DNA of 64,000 bases. Origin: Marinobacter alexandrii. Lineage in GTDB: Bacteria; Pseudomonadota; Gammaproteobacteria; Pseudomonadales; Oleiphilaceae. The stretch covers positions 1,054,001-1,118,000 of the forward strand of contig NZ_SWKM01000011.1 of NCBI RefSeq assembly GCF_005871205.1. The letters run 5' to 3'. Under the pieces are notes generated by a model that had not been told where the DNA came from, ran no database searches, and saw only the letters and a program-made list of their open reading frames with translations. Positions 16,403 through 24,836 of this stretch are shown here, one piece after another. Both the position numbers and the translations under genes were made by a program. How positions within the stretch are numbered: position 1 is the stretch's first letter; every line of letters begins with the position of its first letter.

Positions 16403-17089
16403 ATGCAAAATCGGGTATTGCTGGTAGAAGACGACGATGAACTGCGGCAGCTGCTGGCCCGCTATCTGACCAATCAGGGTTTTACCGTGCGGGAGGCCGC
16501 CAACGGCCGGGACGGTCTGGCCCTGGCCATGGGCCAGGATTGCGATGTGGTGGTGCTCGACATCATGCTTCCGGACATCAGTGGCCTGGAAGTGTTGCGT
16601 GAGTTGAGGGCCAGTACCCACATTCCGGTTGCGCTGCTGACCGCCCGGGGCGATGAAACCGATCGCATTGTCGGGTTTGAAGTTGGCGCCGACGACTACA
16701 TTCCCAAGCCCTGTAATCCCCGGGAACTGGTGGCTCGCCTGCAGGCCCTGTTGCGCCGGATTGCCTGGGACCGGAAGGCCGATGTGAGCGCGACGCGGGT
16801 GTACGGTGATCTGCGGATTGAGCCGGACCAGCGCCGGATTTTTCAGCAGGACACCGCCCTGGATCTGACCGCCACCGAGTACGAGGTTCTGAATGTGCTG
16901 CTGGCTCATGCCGGCAGTGTGGTGCGCAAGACTGACCTGATGCAGTGGGCACTGGGCCGACGGTTGGAGGCGTTTGATCGAACCCTGGATATGCATATCA
17001 GCAATCTGCGACGGAAGCTGGGTAACGACGATCCGCCCCGCATCGAAACCGTTCGGGGGCTGGGTTACAGCTATCGGGTGCCAGTGTGA
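16403..17089 (+). CDS. cpxR: OmpR-family response regulator, CpxR-like
   Basis: 228 residues. Receiver domain: acidic cluster EDDDE at 9-13, phosphorylated aspartate D53 in VVLDIMLPDISG, and the switch lysine in YIPKPCNPREL. The C-terminal winged helix contains LTATEYEVLNVLL and IETVRGLGYSYRV. The gene context (Spy/CpxP-like gene opposite, histidine kinase overlapping downstream, CpxR box upstream) supports a CpxR role in envelope stress. The RstA/CpxR subfamily is otherwise hard to separate by eye. Confidence 0.88.
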   Translation: MQNRVLLVEDDDELRQLLARYLTNQGFTVREAANGRDGLALAMGQDCDVVVLDIMLPDISGLEVLRELRASTHIPVALLTARGDETDRIVGFEVGADDYIPKPCNPRELVARLQALLRRIAWDRKADVSATRVYGDLRIEPDQRRIFQQDTALDLTATEYEVLNVLLAHAGSVVRKTDLMQWALGRRLEAFDRTLDMHISNLRRKLGNDDPPRIETVRGLGYSYRVPV

Positions 17090-18405
17090 AGAAACGCATG
17101 ATGTTCCCGTTGTTCTGGCGGATTTTCCTGGCTATCTGGCTGGCGATGGCAATCACCGTAGTGGTCAGCAACCTGGCGACGCGAACGCTGCTGGATCGGG
17201 AGCGCCAGGCCATTGAGCGCCAGGTGGGCCTTAGGGATCTGGCCCAGGAAGCGATCCAGATCCGCGAGCAGCGGGGCCGGGGAGAGGCCTGGCGGTTCCT
17301 GCGCGGACAGGGTAAACAGCTGGAATTGCACCTGATGCTGATCGAGCAAGGCGGGGGCGAACAGCGCCTGCCGCCGCAGGTCAGGGAGCGGATGAAATCC
17401 GGCTGGTACCCCCAGAAACCCGCGGTCATTGAGCTGGATGCCGGTTATCAGCTAGTAGCTTGGCCGCGGACGCATGGCGAAGGCTGGTTGGATCCCAAGT
17501 TTTTCCGGTTCATTGAACTTGGGTTGGCGTTCGTACTCATTACCCTGGCGTGCTGGTTGATTGCACGGTTTGTGTCCCGGCCCCTGCATCACATGGAGAA
17601 CACCGCCCAGCGCATCGCCGGGGGTAACACCGGGCTACGAGTTAGCGAGACGATTGCAGGCCGCCGGGACGAAGTGGGCCAGCTTGCCACCGCGTTCAAC
17701 GCCATGACCGAGCAGCTGTGCACCCTGCTGGAGCGGCAGAAACACTTGTTGCGGGATATTTCCCACGATCTGCGTACGCCGCTTACCCGTCAGCGCGTTG
17801 CCATCGAGCTGGCGAGCGACGGCGGCGCCGACGAGCAGCTGATTGGCAGTATCCTACGCCAGAATGAGCGACTGGAGGCGATGACGGCGCAGATTCTGAC
17901 GCTCTACCGGGTAGCGGAGCAGGGCGCCGACATCGAACGGGAGCCGGTGCAGCCGGTCAAACTGATGAATCAGGTGCTGCGGGACGCCGCCGACTACGCC
18001 GACCATCAGGGCGTGGACTGCCGGCTGGCGGCGAGCGACGAGGTTGCCGGCATGTCGGTGCTGGGCGATGCCGGGTTATTGCAGCGGGCGTTTGACAACA
18101 TCCTGCAAAATGCCCTGGATCATACCCCGCCGGGGCATCGGGTACGGGTGGATGCAAAGGCAGTTGATGGTTGGGTGAAAATCGATATCGAGGATGAAGG
18201 TACGGGGGTTGAAGCCGACCTCCTGCCGCATTTGTTCGAGCCCTTCTTCCGCGCAGACAAGTCACGGGGTGGACAGGGCTGGGGCCTGGGTTTGGCAATT
18301 GCCCGGGATATTGTCACCGCTCACGATGGCAAGATTGCGGCGGCCGGGGGCGAAGCCGGAGGTTTGCGAGTGACGGTTGAATTACCTGTCTTCACTCGGG
18401 TCTGA
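17086..18405 (+). CDS. cpxA: Sensor histidine kinase, CpxA-like
   Basis: 439 residues from a GTG that overlaps the cpxR stop. Membrane helix 1 spans about 8-30, a periplasmic sensor of 110 residues follows, and helix 2 spans 143-165. HAMP runs 165-218; the H-box ISHDLRTPLTR has phosphoacceptor H227; later come the N-box DNILQNALDHTP, EDEGTG, FEPFFRAD and GWGLGLAI. The architecture and kinase boxes are intact. It would sense envelope folding stress and phosphorylate the neighbouring regulator; the periplasmic part is not similar enough by eye to enteric CpxA to prove the ligand. Confidence 0.87.
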   Translation: MKKRMMFPLFWRIFLAIWLAMAITVVVSNLATRTLLDRERQAIERQVGLRDLAQEAIQIREQRGRGEAWRFLRGQGKQLELHLMLIEQGGGEQRLPPQVRERMKSGWYPQKPAVIELDAGYQLVAWPRTHGEGWLDPKFFRFIELGLAFVLITLACWLIARFVSRPLHHMENTAQRIAGGNTGLRVSETIAGRRDEVGQLATAFNAMTEQLCTLLERQKHLLRDISHDLRTPLTRQRVAIELASDGGADEQLIGSILRQNERLEAMTAQILTLYRVAEQGADIEREPVQPVKLMNQVLRDAADYADHQGVDCRLAASDEVAGMSVLGDAGLLQRAFDNILQNALDHTPPGHRVRVDAKAVDGWVKIDIEDEGTGVEADLLPHLFEPFFRADKSRGGQGWGLGLAIARDIVTAHDGKIAAAGGEAGGLRVTVELPVFTRV

Positions 18406-18588
18406 TTGCGACGACGTGGCCGGACTGTCGTCCGGCAACAGCGTGGTTGCACCGGAGAAGTCGATACCCTCGCGCAGCTCGTCGTCGTCGAACCGAATGC
18501 CGCAGCCGGCTTTTCGCAGTTTGGCGGGCGCGGCCGTGCCGGGGCTAAGGCCTTCGACGTCTTTCGAGCCTTCGAACTTTTTTGACAT
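18382..18588 (-). CDS. Small acidic hypothetical protein
   Basis: 68 residues, acidic and hydrophilic (GIRFDDDELREGIDFSGATT), with a basic start. It overlaps the 3' end of the histidine kinase by 24 bp and is divergent from the yigZ gene with 15 bp between starts. There is no good ribosome site, so support rests on the protein-like composition alone. I do not recognise a family. Confidence 0.42.
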   Translation of the reverse strand: MSKKFEGSKDVEGLSPGTAAPAKLRKAGCGIRFDDDELREGIDFSGATTLLPDDSPATSSQSDPSEDR

Positions 18589-18603
18589 AGGATTGACCGT
18601 TCA

Positions 18604-19209
18604 ATGAACAAAGATTATCCGGTCCCCGCAGGATACCTCGAGCGCGAAACGGAAGTGAAGAAAAGCCGGTTTATCGCCCGAGTGGCACCGGTCGGCTCCC
18701 GGGACGAAGTTAAAACCTGGTTGGAACAGGCCCAGCAAGACCATCCGGATGCCCGCCATATCTGCTGGGCCTATCAGATTGGCCGTCCGGGCGCCGCCGC
18801 CGAAGCGGCCATGAACGACGACGGAGAACCCTCCGGCACCGCCGGTAAACCCATCCTCAGTGTCATCCAGCACAAGGACATGGGCGATGTGCTGGTGATG
18901 GTGATTCGTTACTTCGGTGGCATTAAACTGGGCGCCGGTGGCCTGGTTCGGGCTTATGCGGGCGCCGCCGAAAGTGTCCTGTCGGCGGTGGAGCGGGTGG
19001 TGCAAAAGCCCATGATACTGGCCGACGTCACCATGGATTTTGCCGACGAACAGCCGGTTCGGCACTGGTGTGAGCTGCACGGTGCGGCGCTGGAGTCGGT
19101 TGAATACGGACCGGTGGTCTCGGCCCGGGTGTCCTTGCCGGAGCAGGCAGTGGATGAGTTCACGGCCTTTTGTGACGCCCAAAAACTGGATTACGGTTTC
19201 GACAGGTGA
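18604..19209 (+). CDS. yigZ: YigZ/IMPACT family protein
   Basis: 201 residues. The N-terminal IMPACT domain shows KKSRFIARVAPV, DDGEPSGTAGKPIL and RYFGGIKLGAGGLVRAY. The C-terminal ferredoxin-like DUF1949 domain follows from about residue 140. The family is linked to translation and stress responses (eukaryotic IMPACT inhibits Gcn2), but the bacterial role is unproven. It is the first of several same-strand genes including yciH; the gap to the next gene is 78 bp. Confidence 0.92.
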   Translation: MNKDYPVPAGYLERETEVKKSRFIARVAPVGSRDEVKTWLEQAQQDHPDARHICWAYQIGRPGAAAEAAMNDDGEPSGTAGKPILSVIQHKDMGDVLVMVIRYFGGIKLGAGGLVRAYAGAAESVLSAVERVVQKPMILADVTMDFADEQPVRHWCELHGAALESVEYGPVVSARVSLPEQAVDEFTAFCDAQKLDYGFDR

Positions 19210-19245
19210 GGAACCTAAAGGGCATCGAGGTCCGTGTCCTAAGCG

Positions 19246-19251
19246 TATACT
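19246..19251 (+). promoter_or_regulatory. Candidate -10 element (TATACT)
   Basis: TATACT lies 36 bases before the lipoprotein start and is embedded in a 16-mer that recurs with two changes before fadH (33203-33218). No convincing -35 hexamer was found, so this is tentative. Confidence 0.3.
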
Positions 19252-19287
19252 GAGTGTAAATCACCACTACAGAGGGAGAGCAGTACT

Positions 19288-19815
19288 ATGCGGTTACTGA
19301 TGATTGCAGCGATGGCGCTGGCCCTGTCGGGCTGCGCCGGCAATGTCGTGACGGATTATAACCCGTCAGCAGTGTTCGGCAATTACTCGACCTGGTCCTT
19401 TGCCCAGGATGCAGGCAGTGGCGCCTTTGTGTCCCTTGACGGCAGCCGGATTCAATCGGCGGTGGAGCGGGAACTGAAGCGCAAGGCCATGCGAAAAGTG
19501 CCGAAGGCGGAAGCAGACCTGCTGGCCAACTGGCAGATCGTTGAGGAAGAGCGTCTGGAACAGACCGGCGTAGGCCTTGGCTTTGGCTTTGGCCGGAGCA
19601 ATTTCGGCTGGGGCATTTCAGCACCGCCACCGGTACGTGAAGTCACCGAAGGCAAGCTGGTGGTCGAGCTTATCGATACCGAAACCAAAGAAGTAGTCTG
19701 GCGCGCCGCCAGTCGCCGGTATCTCAATGAAAGCCAGTCCCCGGAGACGCGCCGTGAGCTGATCGATGAGGTCGTGTCGGAAATGTTTTCCAAGTACCCA
19801 CCGGGCGTTGGCTAG
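19288..19815 (+). CDS. DUF4136 lipoprotein
   Basis: 175 residues. A short signal peptide ends in the lipobox LSGC at residues 13-16, so the mature protein is lipid-anchored in the periplasm. The body has the DUF4136 pattern: YNPSAVFGNYSTWSF at the start, a glycine/phenylalanine-rich stretch (GLGFGFGRSNFGWG), then LVVELIDTETKEVVWRA. The role of the family is unknown. AGGGAGAG precedes the ATG. The gene stands between yigZ and yciH. Confidence 0.85.
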   Translation: MRLLMIAAMALALSGCAGNVVTDYNPSAVFGNYSTWSFAQDAGSGAFVSLDGSRIQSAVERELKRKAMRKVPKAEADLLANWQIVEEERLEQTGVGLGFGFGRSNFGWGISAPPPVREVTEGKLVVELIDTETKEVVWRAASRRYLNESQSPETRRELIDEVVSEMFSKYPPGVG

Positions 19816-19832
19816 GGGAGTAAGAATCCGAC

Positions 19833-20189
19833 ATGAAGAAACGAGCTGAAGGCGGGCTGGTCTTTTCCACCGAACAGGGCCGGATGTGTCCCGATTGCCG
19901 CAACCCGGTCTCGGAATGCACCTGTGGCCAGCCAGCCCGGCCAGAGGGCGATGGCATTGTTCGGGTCAGCCGGGAAACCAAGGGCCGCAAAGGTAAGGGT
20001 GTAACCCTGGTGACCGGTATCCCGTTGGATGACAAGGCACTAAAGGCGTTGGCCAAGGTGCTGAAGGCTAGGTGTGGCACCGGCGGCACGGTCAAAGACG
20101 GTGTCGTCGAAATTCAAGGCGATCAGCGGGACATCCTGGTTCCGCTGTTGCAGGCGGAGGGCTGGACTGTAAAGCGGTCCGGTGGCTGA
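19833..20189 (+). CDS. yciH: YciH, SUI1/eIF1-like translation factor
   Basis: 118 residues. The N-terminus has four cysteines in CPDC and CTC arrangement (MCPDCRNPVSECTC), followed by an eIF1-type fold with TKGRKGKGVTLVTG, CGTGGTVKDGVVEIQGDQRD and a final LLQAEGWTVKRSGG. YciH acts in quality control of translation initiation. It follows the DUF4136 gene by 17 bp and precedes dadA by 27 bp, so the three could share a transcript. Confidence 0.92.
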   Translation: MKKRAEGGLVFSTEQGRMCPDCRNPVSECTCGQPARPEGDGIVRVSRETKGRKGKGVTLVTGIPLDDKALKALAKVLKARCGTGGTVKDGVVEIQGDQRDILVPLLQAEGWTVKRSGG

Positions 20190-20216
20190 TGAAACACAAT
20201 CCTACCGGAGGAAAGC

Positions 20217-21470
20217 ATGCACATAGTGGTTTTGGGCGCGGGTGTCGTAGGAACAACCACAGCCTGGTATCTGCAGAAGCAGGGTCATCAGGTGACGGTG
20301 ATCGATCGACAGAACAATGCCGGGCTTGAAACCAGCTTTGCCAACGGTGGCCAGGTGTCGGTCTCGCACGCCGAACCCTGGGCCAATCCGTCGGCGCCGC
20401 TCAAGGTACTGAAGTGGCTGTTTCAGGCCGACGCGCCGTTGTTGTTCCGTCCAAGACTCGACCCCGCCCAATGGCGCTGGGCACTGGCGTTCCTGCGGGA
20501 ATGCACCTCGGCCCGAGCCGCATACAACATCCGTCAGATGGTCAATCTGGGCACCTACAGCCGGGCCCAGTTGCAGGCCCTGCGCCAGGATGCCGGAATC
20601 GAATACGACGCCTTGACCAAGGGTATCCTGCACTTTTACACCAATCCGCAAGAGTTTGATGGTGCCCTCAAACCGACCCGCATCATGCAGGACCTCGGCT
20701 GCAACCGGCAGATCATCGATGCCGACCGGGCCGTTGAACTTGAGCCGGCACTGAAGCCGATTCAGGACCGGATAGCCGGGGCGACCTACACCTCTGAAGA
20801 CGAATCCGGTGATGCCCGCAAGTTCACCCAGAACCTGGCCAAGAAGTGTGCGGAAGCCGGTGTTGAATTCCTCTACGGCACCGAAGTTCTGGATTTCGAG
20901 CGGGCCTGGGACCGGATTCTCGGCGTCCAGGTTCTCAAAGACGGCGTTCATAACACGTTCCGGGCCGATGCCTACGTATTGAGCCTGGGCAGCTACAGTG
21001 CGCCAATGGCCCGAAAGATCGGCTTAACACTGGATATCTACCCGACCAAGGGTTATTCGATTACGGTGCCGGTGAAGAGCGAAGAGGCTGCGTTTAACGT
21101 CAGTCTGACCGATGACGAGTACAAACTGGTGTATTCGCGGCTGGGGGATCGCATGCGGGTCGCCGGCACGGCCGAACTCAACGGCTATTCCCGGGACCTG
21201 AATTACACCCGCTGCCGTGCCATCGTGCGCCGTACCGCCGAGGTCATGCCCGAAGCTGGGTATTGGGATCAGGCCCAGTTCTGGACCGGTCTTCGGCCAG
21301 CCACGCCTTCGAACGTGCCCTACATCGGCAAGAGCCATCTTGCCAACCTGTACCTGAACACCGGTCACGGCACCCTGGGCTGGACTCATGCCTGCGGATC
21401 GGCCGCGGCATTGGCGGACATCGTGGCGGGCCGGAAGCCGGAAGTAGATTTCAGCTTTTCCGGTTTATAA
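20217..21470 (+). CDS. dadA: D-amino-acid dehydrogenase (DadA), small subunit
   Basis: 417 residues. The FAD-binding motif is VVLGAGVVGTTTAWYL at the N-terminus, followed by TSFANGGQVSVSHAEPWANP and, near the C-terminus, GLRPATPSNVPYIGKS and NTGHGTLGWTHACGS. These are the hallmarks of DadA, which oxidises D-alanine and other D-amino acids at the inner membrane and feeds electrons to quinones. GGAGG lies about six bases before the ATG. The usual partner, alanine racemase DadX, is not next to it. Confidence 0.93.
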   Translation: MHIVVLGAGVVGTTTAWYLQKQGHQVTVIDRQNNAGLETSFANGGQVSVSHAEPWANPSAPLKVLKWLFQADAPLLFRPRLDPAQWRWALAFLRECTSARAAYNIRQMVNLGTYSRAQLQALRQDAGIEYDALTKGILHFYTNPQEFDGALKPTRIMQDLGCNRQIIDADRAVELEPALKPIQDRIAGATYTSEDESGDARKFTQNLAKKCAEAGVEFLYGTEVLDFERAWDRILGVQVLKDGVHNTFRADAYVLSLGSYSAPMARKIGLTLDIYPTKGYSITVPVKSEEAAFNVSLTDDEYKLVYSRLGDRMRVAGTAELNGYSRDLNYTRCRAIVRRTAEVMPEAGYWDQAQFWTGLRPATPSNVPYIGKSHLANLYLNTGHGTLGWTHACGSAAALADIVAGRKPEVDFSFSGL

Positions 21471-21645
21471 ACCACACCGCTCGCCGGCTGTCAGTGTCGG
21501 CTTATAGTTACTCCTCTTTTTGGGCCATTGCCACAATGGCCCACATTGATAAACGCTCGTCATTTCCCGTACACATTTTCCCGTCACCATCGGACGCTCG
21601 TGCAACTTTAGTCTAATAAACGTCCCGATACGGGTGGAGTGACAC

Positions 21646-23352
21646 ATGAATAGACAGCGTCGTGCAGTTATGAAGGGGCTTGCTGCTGTTTCACTGACCA
21701 CATTGTCAGGTTGTGGGGGAGATGGAGGCAATTCGGCCAGTGGCCAGCAGGCTGAGGCCGGCACCGTCAGTGGGACCTTGCCTGCAGTTAAATTCCGGCA
21801 TGGTGTTGCCTCGGGTGATCCTCTGGGGGATCGGGTAATCCTGTGGACGCGGGTCTCGCCAATGGATGTTCTTGAGCGGGATGCCGGTCAGATTCCGGTG
21901 TCCGTGGTGGTTGCAACCGATCCTGAGCTTACTCAGGTGGTCACGCGTCAGGTGGTTACCACCAGCCTGGACTCCGATTTCTGCGTCAAGGTTGATGCAC
22001 AGGGGCTGCAGCCCAATCGTTGGTATTACTACCAGTTTTCCGTCGGGAGCCAGACCTCGCCGGTGGGTCGGACCCGCACCTTTCCAACCAATAAACAGGC
22101 CGTTGAGCGGGCGCGGTTCGCCGTCGTCTCCTGCTCCAATTACGCCTATGGGCTGTTCTCGGTGTACCGCGCGGTCAGCACCCAGACCGACCTGGATTTT
22201 GTGCTGCACCTGGGGGATTACATTTACGAGTACGGGCCTGGTGAGTACGGTGACTATCCCGGCCATGAGCCCAACCCGCCCCACGAAATCACCGAGTTGG
22301 CGCACTACCGTCTGCGTCATGCCCAGTACAAGGCCGATCCCCACTTACAGGCAACTCATCAGCAGTTCCCAATGATCTGTATCTGGGACGATCACGAATC
22401 CGCTAACGACAGTTACGTCGGTGGCGCGGAAAATCACGATGAGGCTACCGAAGGGGCCTGGTCGCAACGCAAGTCCGACGCTATCCAGGCCTATTTCGAG
22501 TGGCTGCCCATTCGCGCCGTCGAATCAGAGCCGGGGCGGATCTGGCGCGAGTTCAGTTTTGGCGGGCTGATTGACCTGTTCATGCTGGATACCCGTCTGG
22601 AGGGCCGTGATCAACCTGTTGAGTCAATGACCGACCCGAAACGATTCGAGAGCGCGCGCAGGCTGGTGAGCGAGGCGCAAATGCAGTGGCTGCAGTCCGG
22701 GTTGGAGAACTCCTCGGCCAGTTGGCGCTTCGTTGGTCAACAGGTGATGTTTGCGGAACTTAATGTGGCGCGCACCCTTGATGCTGCGGAAACGGCCGGC
22801 GTGGCGGACCTGAACGGTTTTAACGGGCAGTTGCTGTCGCTGAACATGGATCAGTGGGATGGCTATGTGAGTGATCGCGAAAAAATCCTGACGACGCTTC
22901 GCGACAAGCAAATCGACAATACTGTGATCTTCACCGGAGACATCCACACCTCCTGGGCCAACGAGATTCAGTACGACCCGGGCAACCTCGCGGAGACACC
23001 ACTGGCGGTGGAGTTTGTGACACCGTCGGTGACCTCTCCGGGCTTCCCGGAAGATCTGGCCGGGCCGGCCGCGGTGGCTGTGCGGGCGGCCAATCCCCAC
23101 ATGAAGTATGTCGAGTTAAAATCGCCCGGCTTCATCTTGGTGGATGTGACGCGGGAACGCACGCAAAGCGAGTTCTACTACGTTCGTAACATTACCGGTG
23201 AAGACGAGGTGGGCCAGCTCGATAGCTCGAAAACCAAAGTAGTCGGGGTCAGGGCAGGTGATGCCCGCATTGTTGAGGATGAGCCGGTGTCACGGCCTCG
23301 CACGGTGCGCACGGCGCTGTTCCATCCACGGATTAGAGAGCGCATGGCGTGA
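21646..23352 (+). CDS. phoD: Alkaline phosphatase D (PhoD), Tat-exported lipoprotein-like
   Basis: 568 residues. The N-terminus has a twin-arginine pattern (RQRRAVMKG) and LSGC at 21-24, suggesting Tat export with possible lipidation. PhoD signatures follow: GVASGDP, FRHG, LHLGDYIYEYG, WDDHESANDSY and TGDIHTSWANE, the last two holding Fe/Ca ligands in characterised PhoD. It releases phosphate from organic esters and diesters outside the cytoplasm. The next gene starts seven bases downstream, so they form one unit. I saw no clear Pho box upstream. Confidence 0.93.
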   Translation: MNRQRRAVMKGLAAVSLTTLSGCGGDGGNSASGQQAEAGTVSGTLPAVKFRHGVASGDPLGDRVILWTRVSPMDVLERDAGQIPVSVVVATDPELTQVVTRQVVTTSLDSDFCVKVDAQGLQPNRWYYYQFSVGSQTSPVGRTRTFPTNKQAVERARFAVVSCSNYAYGLFSVYRAVSTQTDLDFVLHLGDYIYEYGPGEYGDYPGHEPNPPHEITELAHYRLRHAQYKADPHLQATHQQFPMICIWDDHESANDSYVGGAENHDEATEGAWSQRKSDAIQAYFEWLPIRAVESEPGRIWREFSFGGLIDLFMLDTRLEGRDQPVESMTDPKRFESARRLVSEAQMQWLQSGLENSSASWRFVGQQVMFAELNVARTLDAAETAGVADLNGFNGQLLSLNMDQWDGYVSDREKILTTLRDKQIDNTVIFTGDIHTSWANEIQYDPGNLAETPLAVEFVTPSVTSPGFPEDLAGPAAVAVRAANPHMKYVELKSPGFILVDVTRERTQSEFYYVRNITGEDEVGQLDSSKTKVVGVRAGDARIVEDEPVSRPRTVRTALFHPRIRERMA

Positions 23353-23359
23353 GGTGTCT

Positions 23360-24784
23360 ATGAACGATTCAAAGATTTCAGCAGCAAGCTGGCGCCGGCG
23401 GGATGTGCTTCGAAGCATTCTGTTTACCGCAGGCGCAGCCACTATGCCGACCTGGCTTGCAGGTTGTGTTGGTAGCTCTTCATCGGCGAGTACCGCCGCA
23501 GGCGCAGAATCGGGAGCGGCGCCACTGCCGCCCTCCGGTAGCGCAGATCAGCTGGTAGGCCGCTTTGCCAACATTGGTCCTCTGCAAGCTCCGGATGTGA
23601 ATGGAGTGAGAACGCCGGCGGGGTTTTCGACCCGCGTTGTCGCCATCAATGGCGAACTGCCGCAGTCTGGCGGCATGTCGGTGGCTGCGCCCCAGACCGG
23701 CGGTATCGGAAACCGGCCCTGGCACATTTTCCCGGACGGGGCCGGCGCGGTTCCCCGGCCTAACGGTGGCTGGATCTATATTAGCAACAGCGAGGTTCCG
23801 GGTGTCGGTACCCTTGGCTTTACCTTCCCCGAGCTGGCTGACGTGTCGAGCACGATTGAGGAATTCACGCCAGGCCTTGCCCAGGTTGGCACCCTGGTGT
23901 TTGACCCGGACGGGACCATCGTCGATTCCTACACGATTTTAAGTGGCACCACCTTCAATTGTGCGGGCTGCGTCACGCCTTGGCGGACCTGGCTTTCTTG
24001 CGAGGAATTCCCCAATGGTCAGGTCTGGGAGTGCGATCCTTACCAGCCCGGTGAGGGCCTGGCCTGTCCGACGCTCGGTTTCTTTTCCCACGAGGCCATT
24101 GCCATTGATGCCGGCAACCGCAAGCTCTACCTGACCGAAGATATGCCTGACGGCCGGTTTTACCGGTGGGTGCCGGATCCATCGGACTGGCCCGAGGGAG
24201 CCGAACGTGCGGCGTTACAAGCTGGCCGCCTTCAGGTGCTCTGTGTTGGCGGGGACGGTGTAGCCGGCGCCCTGAGAGGCCCTCAGCCGATTCGCTGGGT
24301 GGATGCACAGAACCCTCATGAGCCCCAGCATCAGAACCGGTTACCGGAATCGTCGGTATTTGATGGCGGCGAGGGCGTCTGGTACTTCCAGGGGATTGTC
24401 TATTTTGCGACCAAGGGCGACGACCGAATTTGGGCGATTGATGTTGAGGCTCAGACCATAGAGGTGATCTACGATCGGGCAACAGCTGAAGCCCCCAACG
24501 ACATATTGTCGGGCGTGGATAACCTGTTTGTGACCGAGCAGGGGGATGTTCTGGTGGCTGAGGATGGCGGCGATATGCAGGTGGTTGTCATTCTGCCCGA
24601 CCGCACCCTAAAGCCTCTGTTGCAGGTAACGGGGCAGGATGCCTCAGAAATTGCGGGTATTGCCTTCTCCCCCGATGGCCGGCGGATGTATTTCAGTTCG
24701 GATCGTGGCGGACGGAATGGCCTGGGTGGATTCACCAATGGCCTCGGCATGATCTATGAGATGACTGTACCGGAGGGTGTGTAG
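23360..24784 (+). CDS. DUF839/PhoX-like phosphatase, Tat-exported
   Basis: 474 residues from the ATG at 23360, where GAGG precedes the start; a longer frame from 23258 runs inside phoD. The signal has a twin-arginine core (SWRRRDVLRSILF) and LAGC near residue 35. The DUF839 hallmark NCAGCVTPWRTWLSCEEF resembles the calcium/iron-binding NC...WGT..CEE segment of PhoX. Later blocks (LTEDMPDGRFYRW, FYFATKGDDRIW-like) also fit. It is shorter than PhoX (about 650-700). Tandem arrangement with phoD supports a role in organic phosphate use. Confidence 0.85.
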   Translation: MNDSKISAASWRRRDVLRSILFTAGAATMPTWLAGCVGSSSSASTAAGAESGAAPLPPSGSADQLVGRFANIGPLQAPDVNGVRTPAGFSTRVVAINGELPQSGGMSVAAPQTGGIGNRPWHIFPDGAGAVPRPNGGWIYISNSEVPGVGTLGFTFPELADVSSTIEEFTPGLAQVGTLVFDPDGTIVDSYTILSGTTFNCAGCVTPWRTWLSCEEFPNGQVWECDPYQPGEGLACPTLGFFSHEAIAIDAGNRKLYLTEDMPDGRFYRWVPDPSDWPEGAERAALQAGRLQVLCVGGDGVAGALRGPQPIRWVDAQNPHEPQHQNRLPESSVFDGGEGVWYFQGIVYFATKGDDRIWAIDVEAQTIEVIYDRATAEAPNDILSGVDNLFVTEQGDVLVAEDGGDMQVVVILPDRTLKPLLQVTGQDASEIAGIAFSPDGRRMYFSSDRGGRNGLGGFTNGLGMIYEMTVPEGV

Positions 24785-24791
24785 TTGAGTG

Positions 24792-24826
24792 TCAGGCGCA
24801 GCCTCGGCTTCGAGTGCTGCGCCTGA
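24792..24826. terminator. GC-rich hairpin between converging genes
   Basis: An exact 11-bp stem (TCAGGCGCAGC / GCTGCGCCTGA) contains a further 4-bp stem in its loop. It sits between the converging DUF839 and AlkK-like genes. There is no T-run, so intrinsic termination is not certain. Confidence 0.5.
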
Positions 24827-24836
24827 GCTGGCAGGG

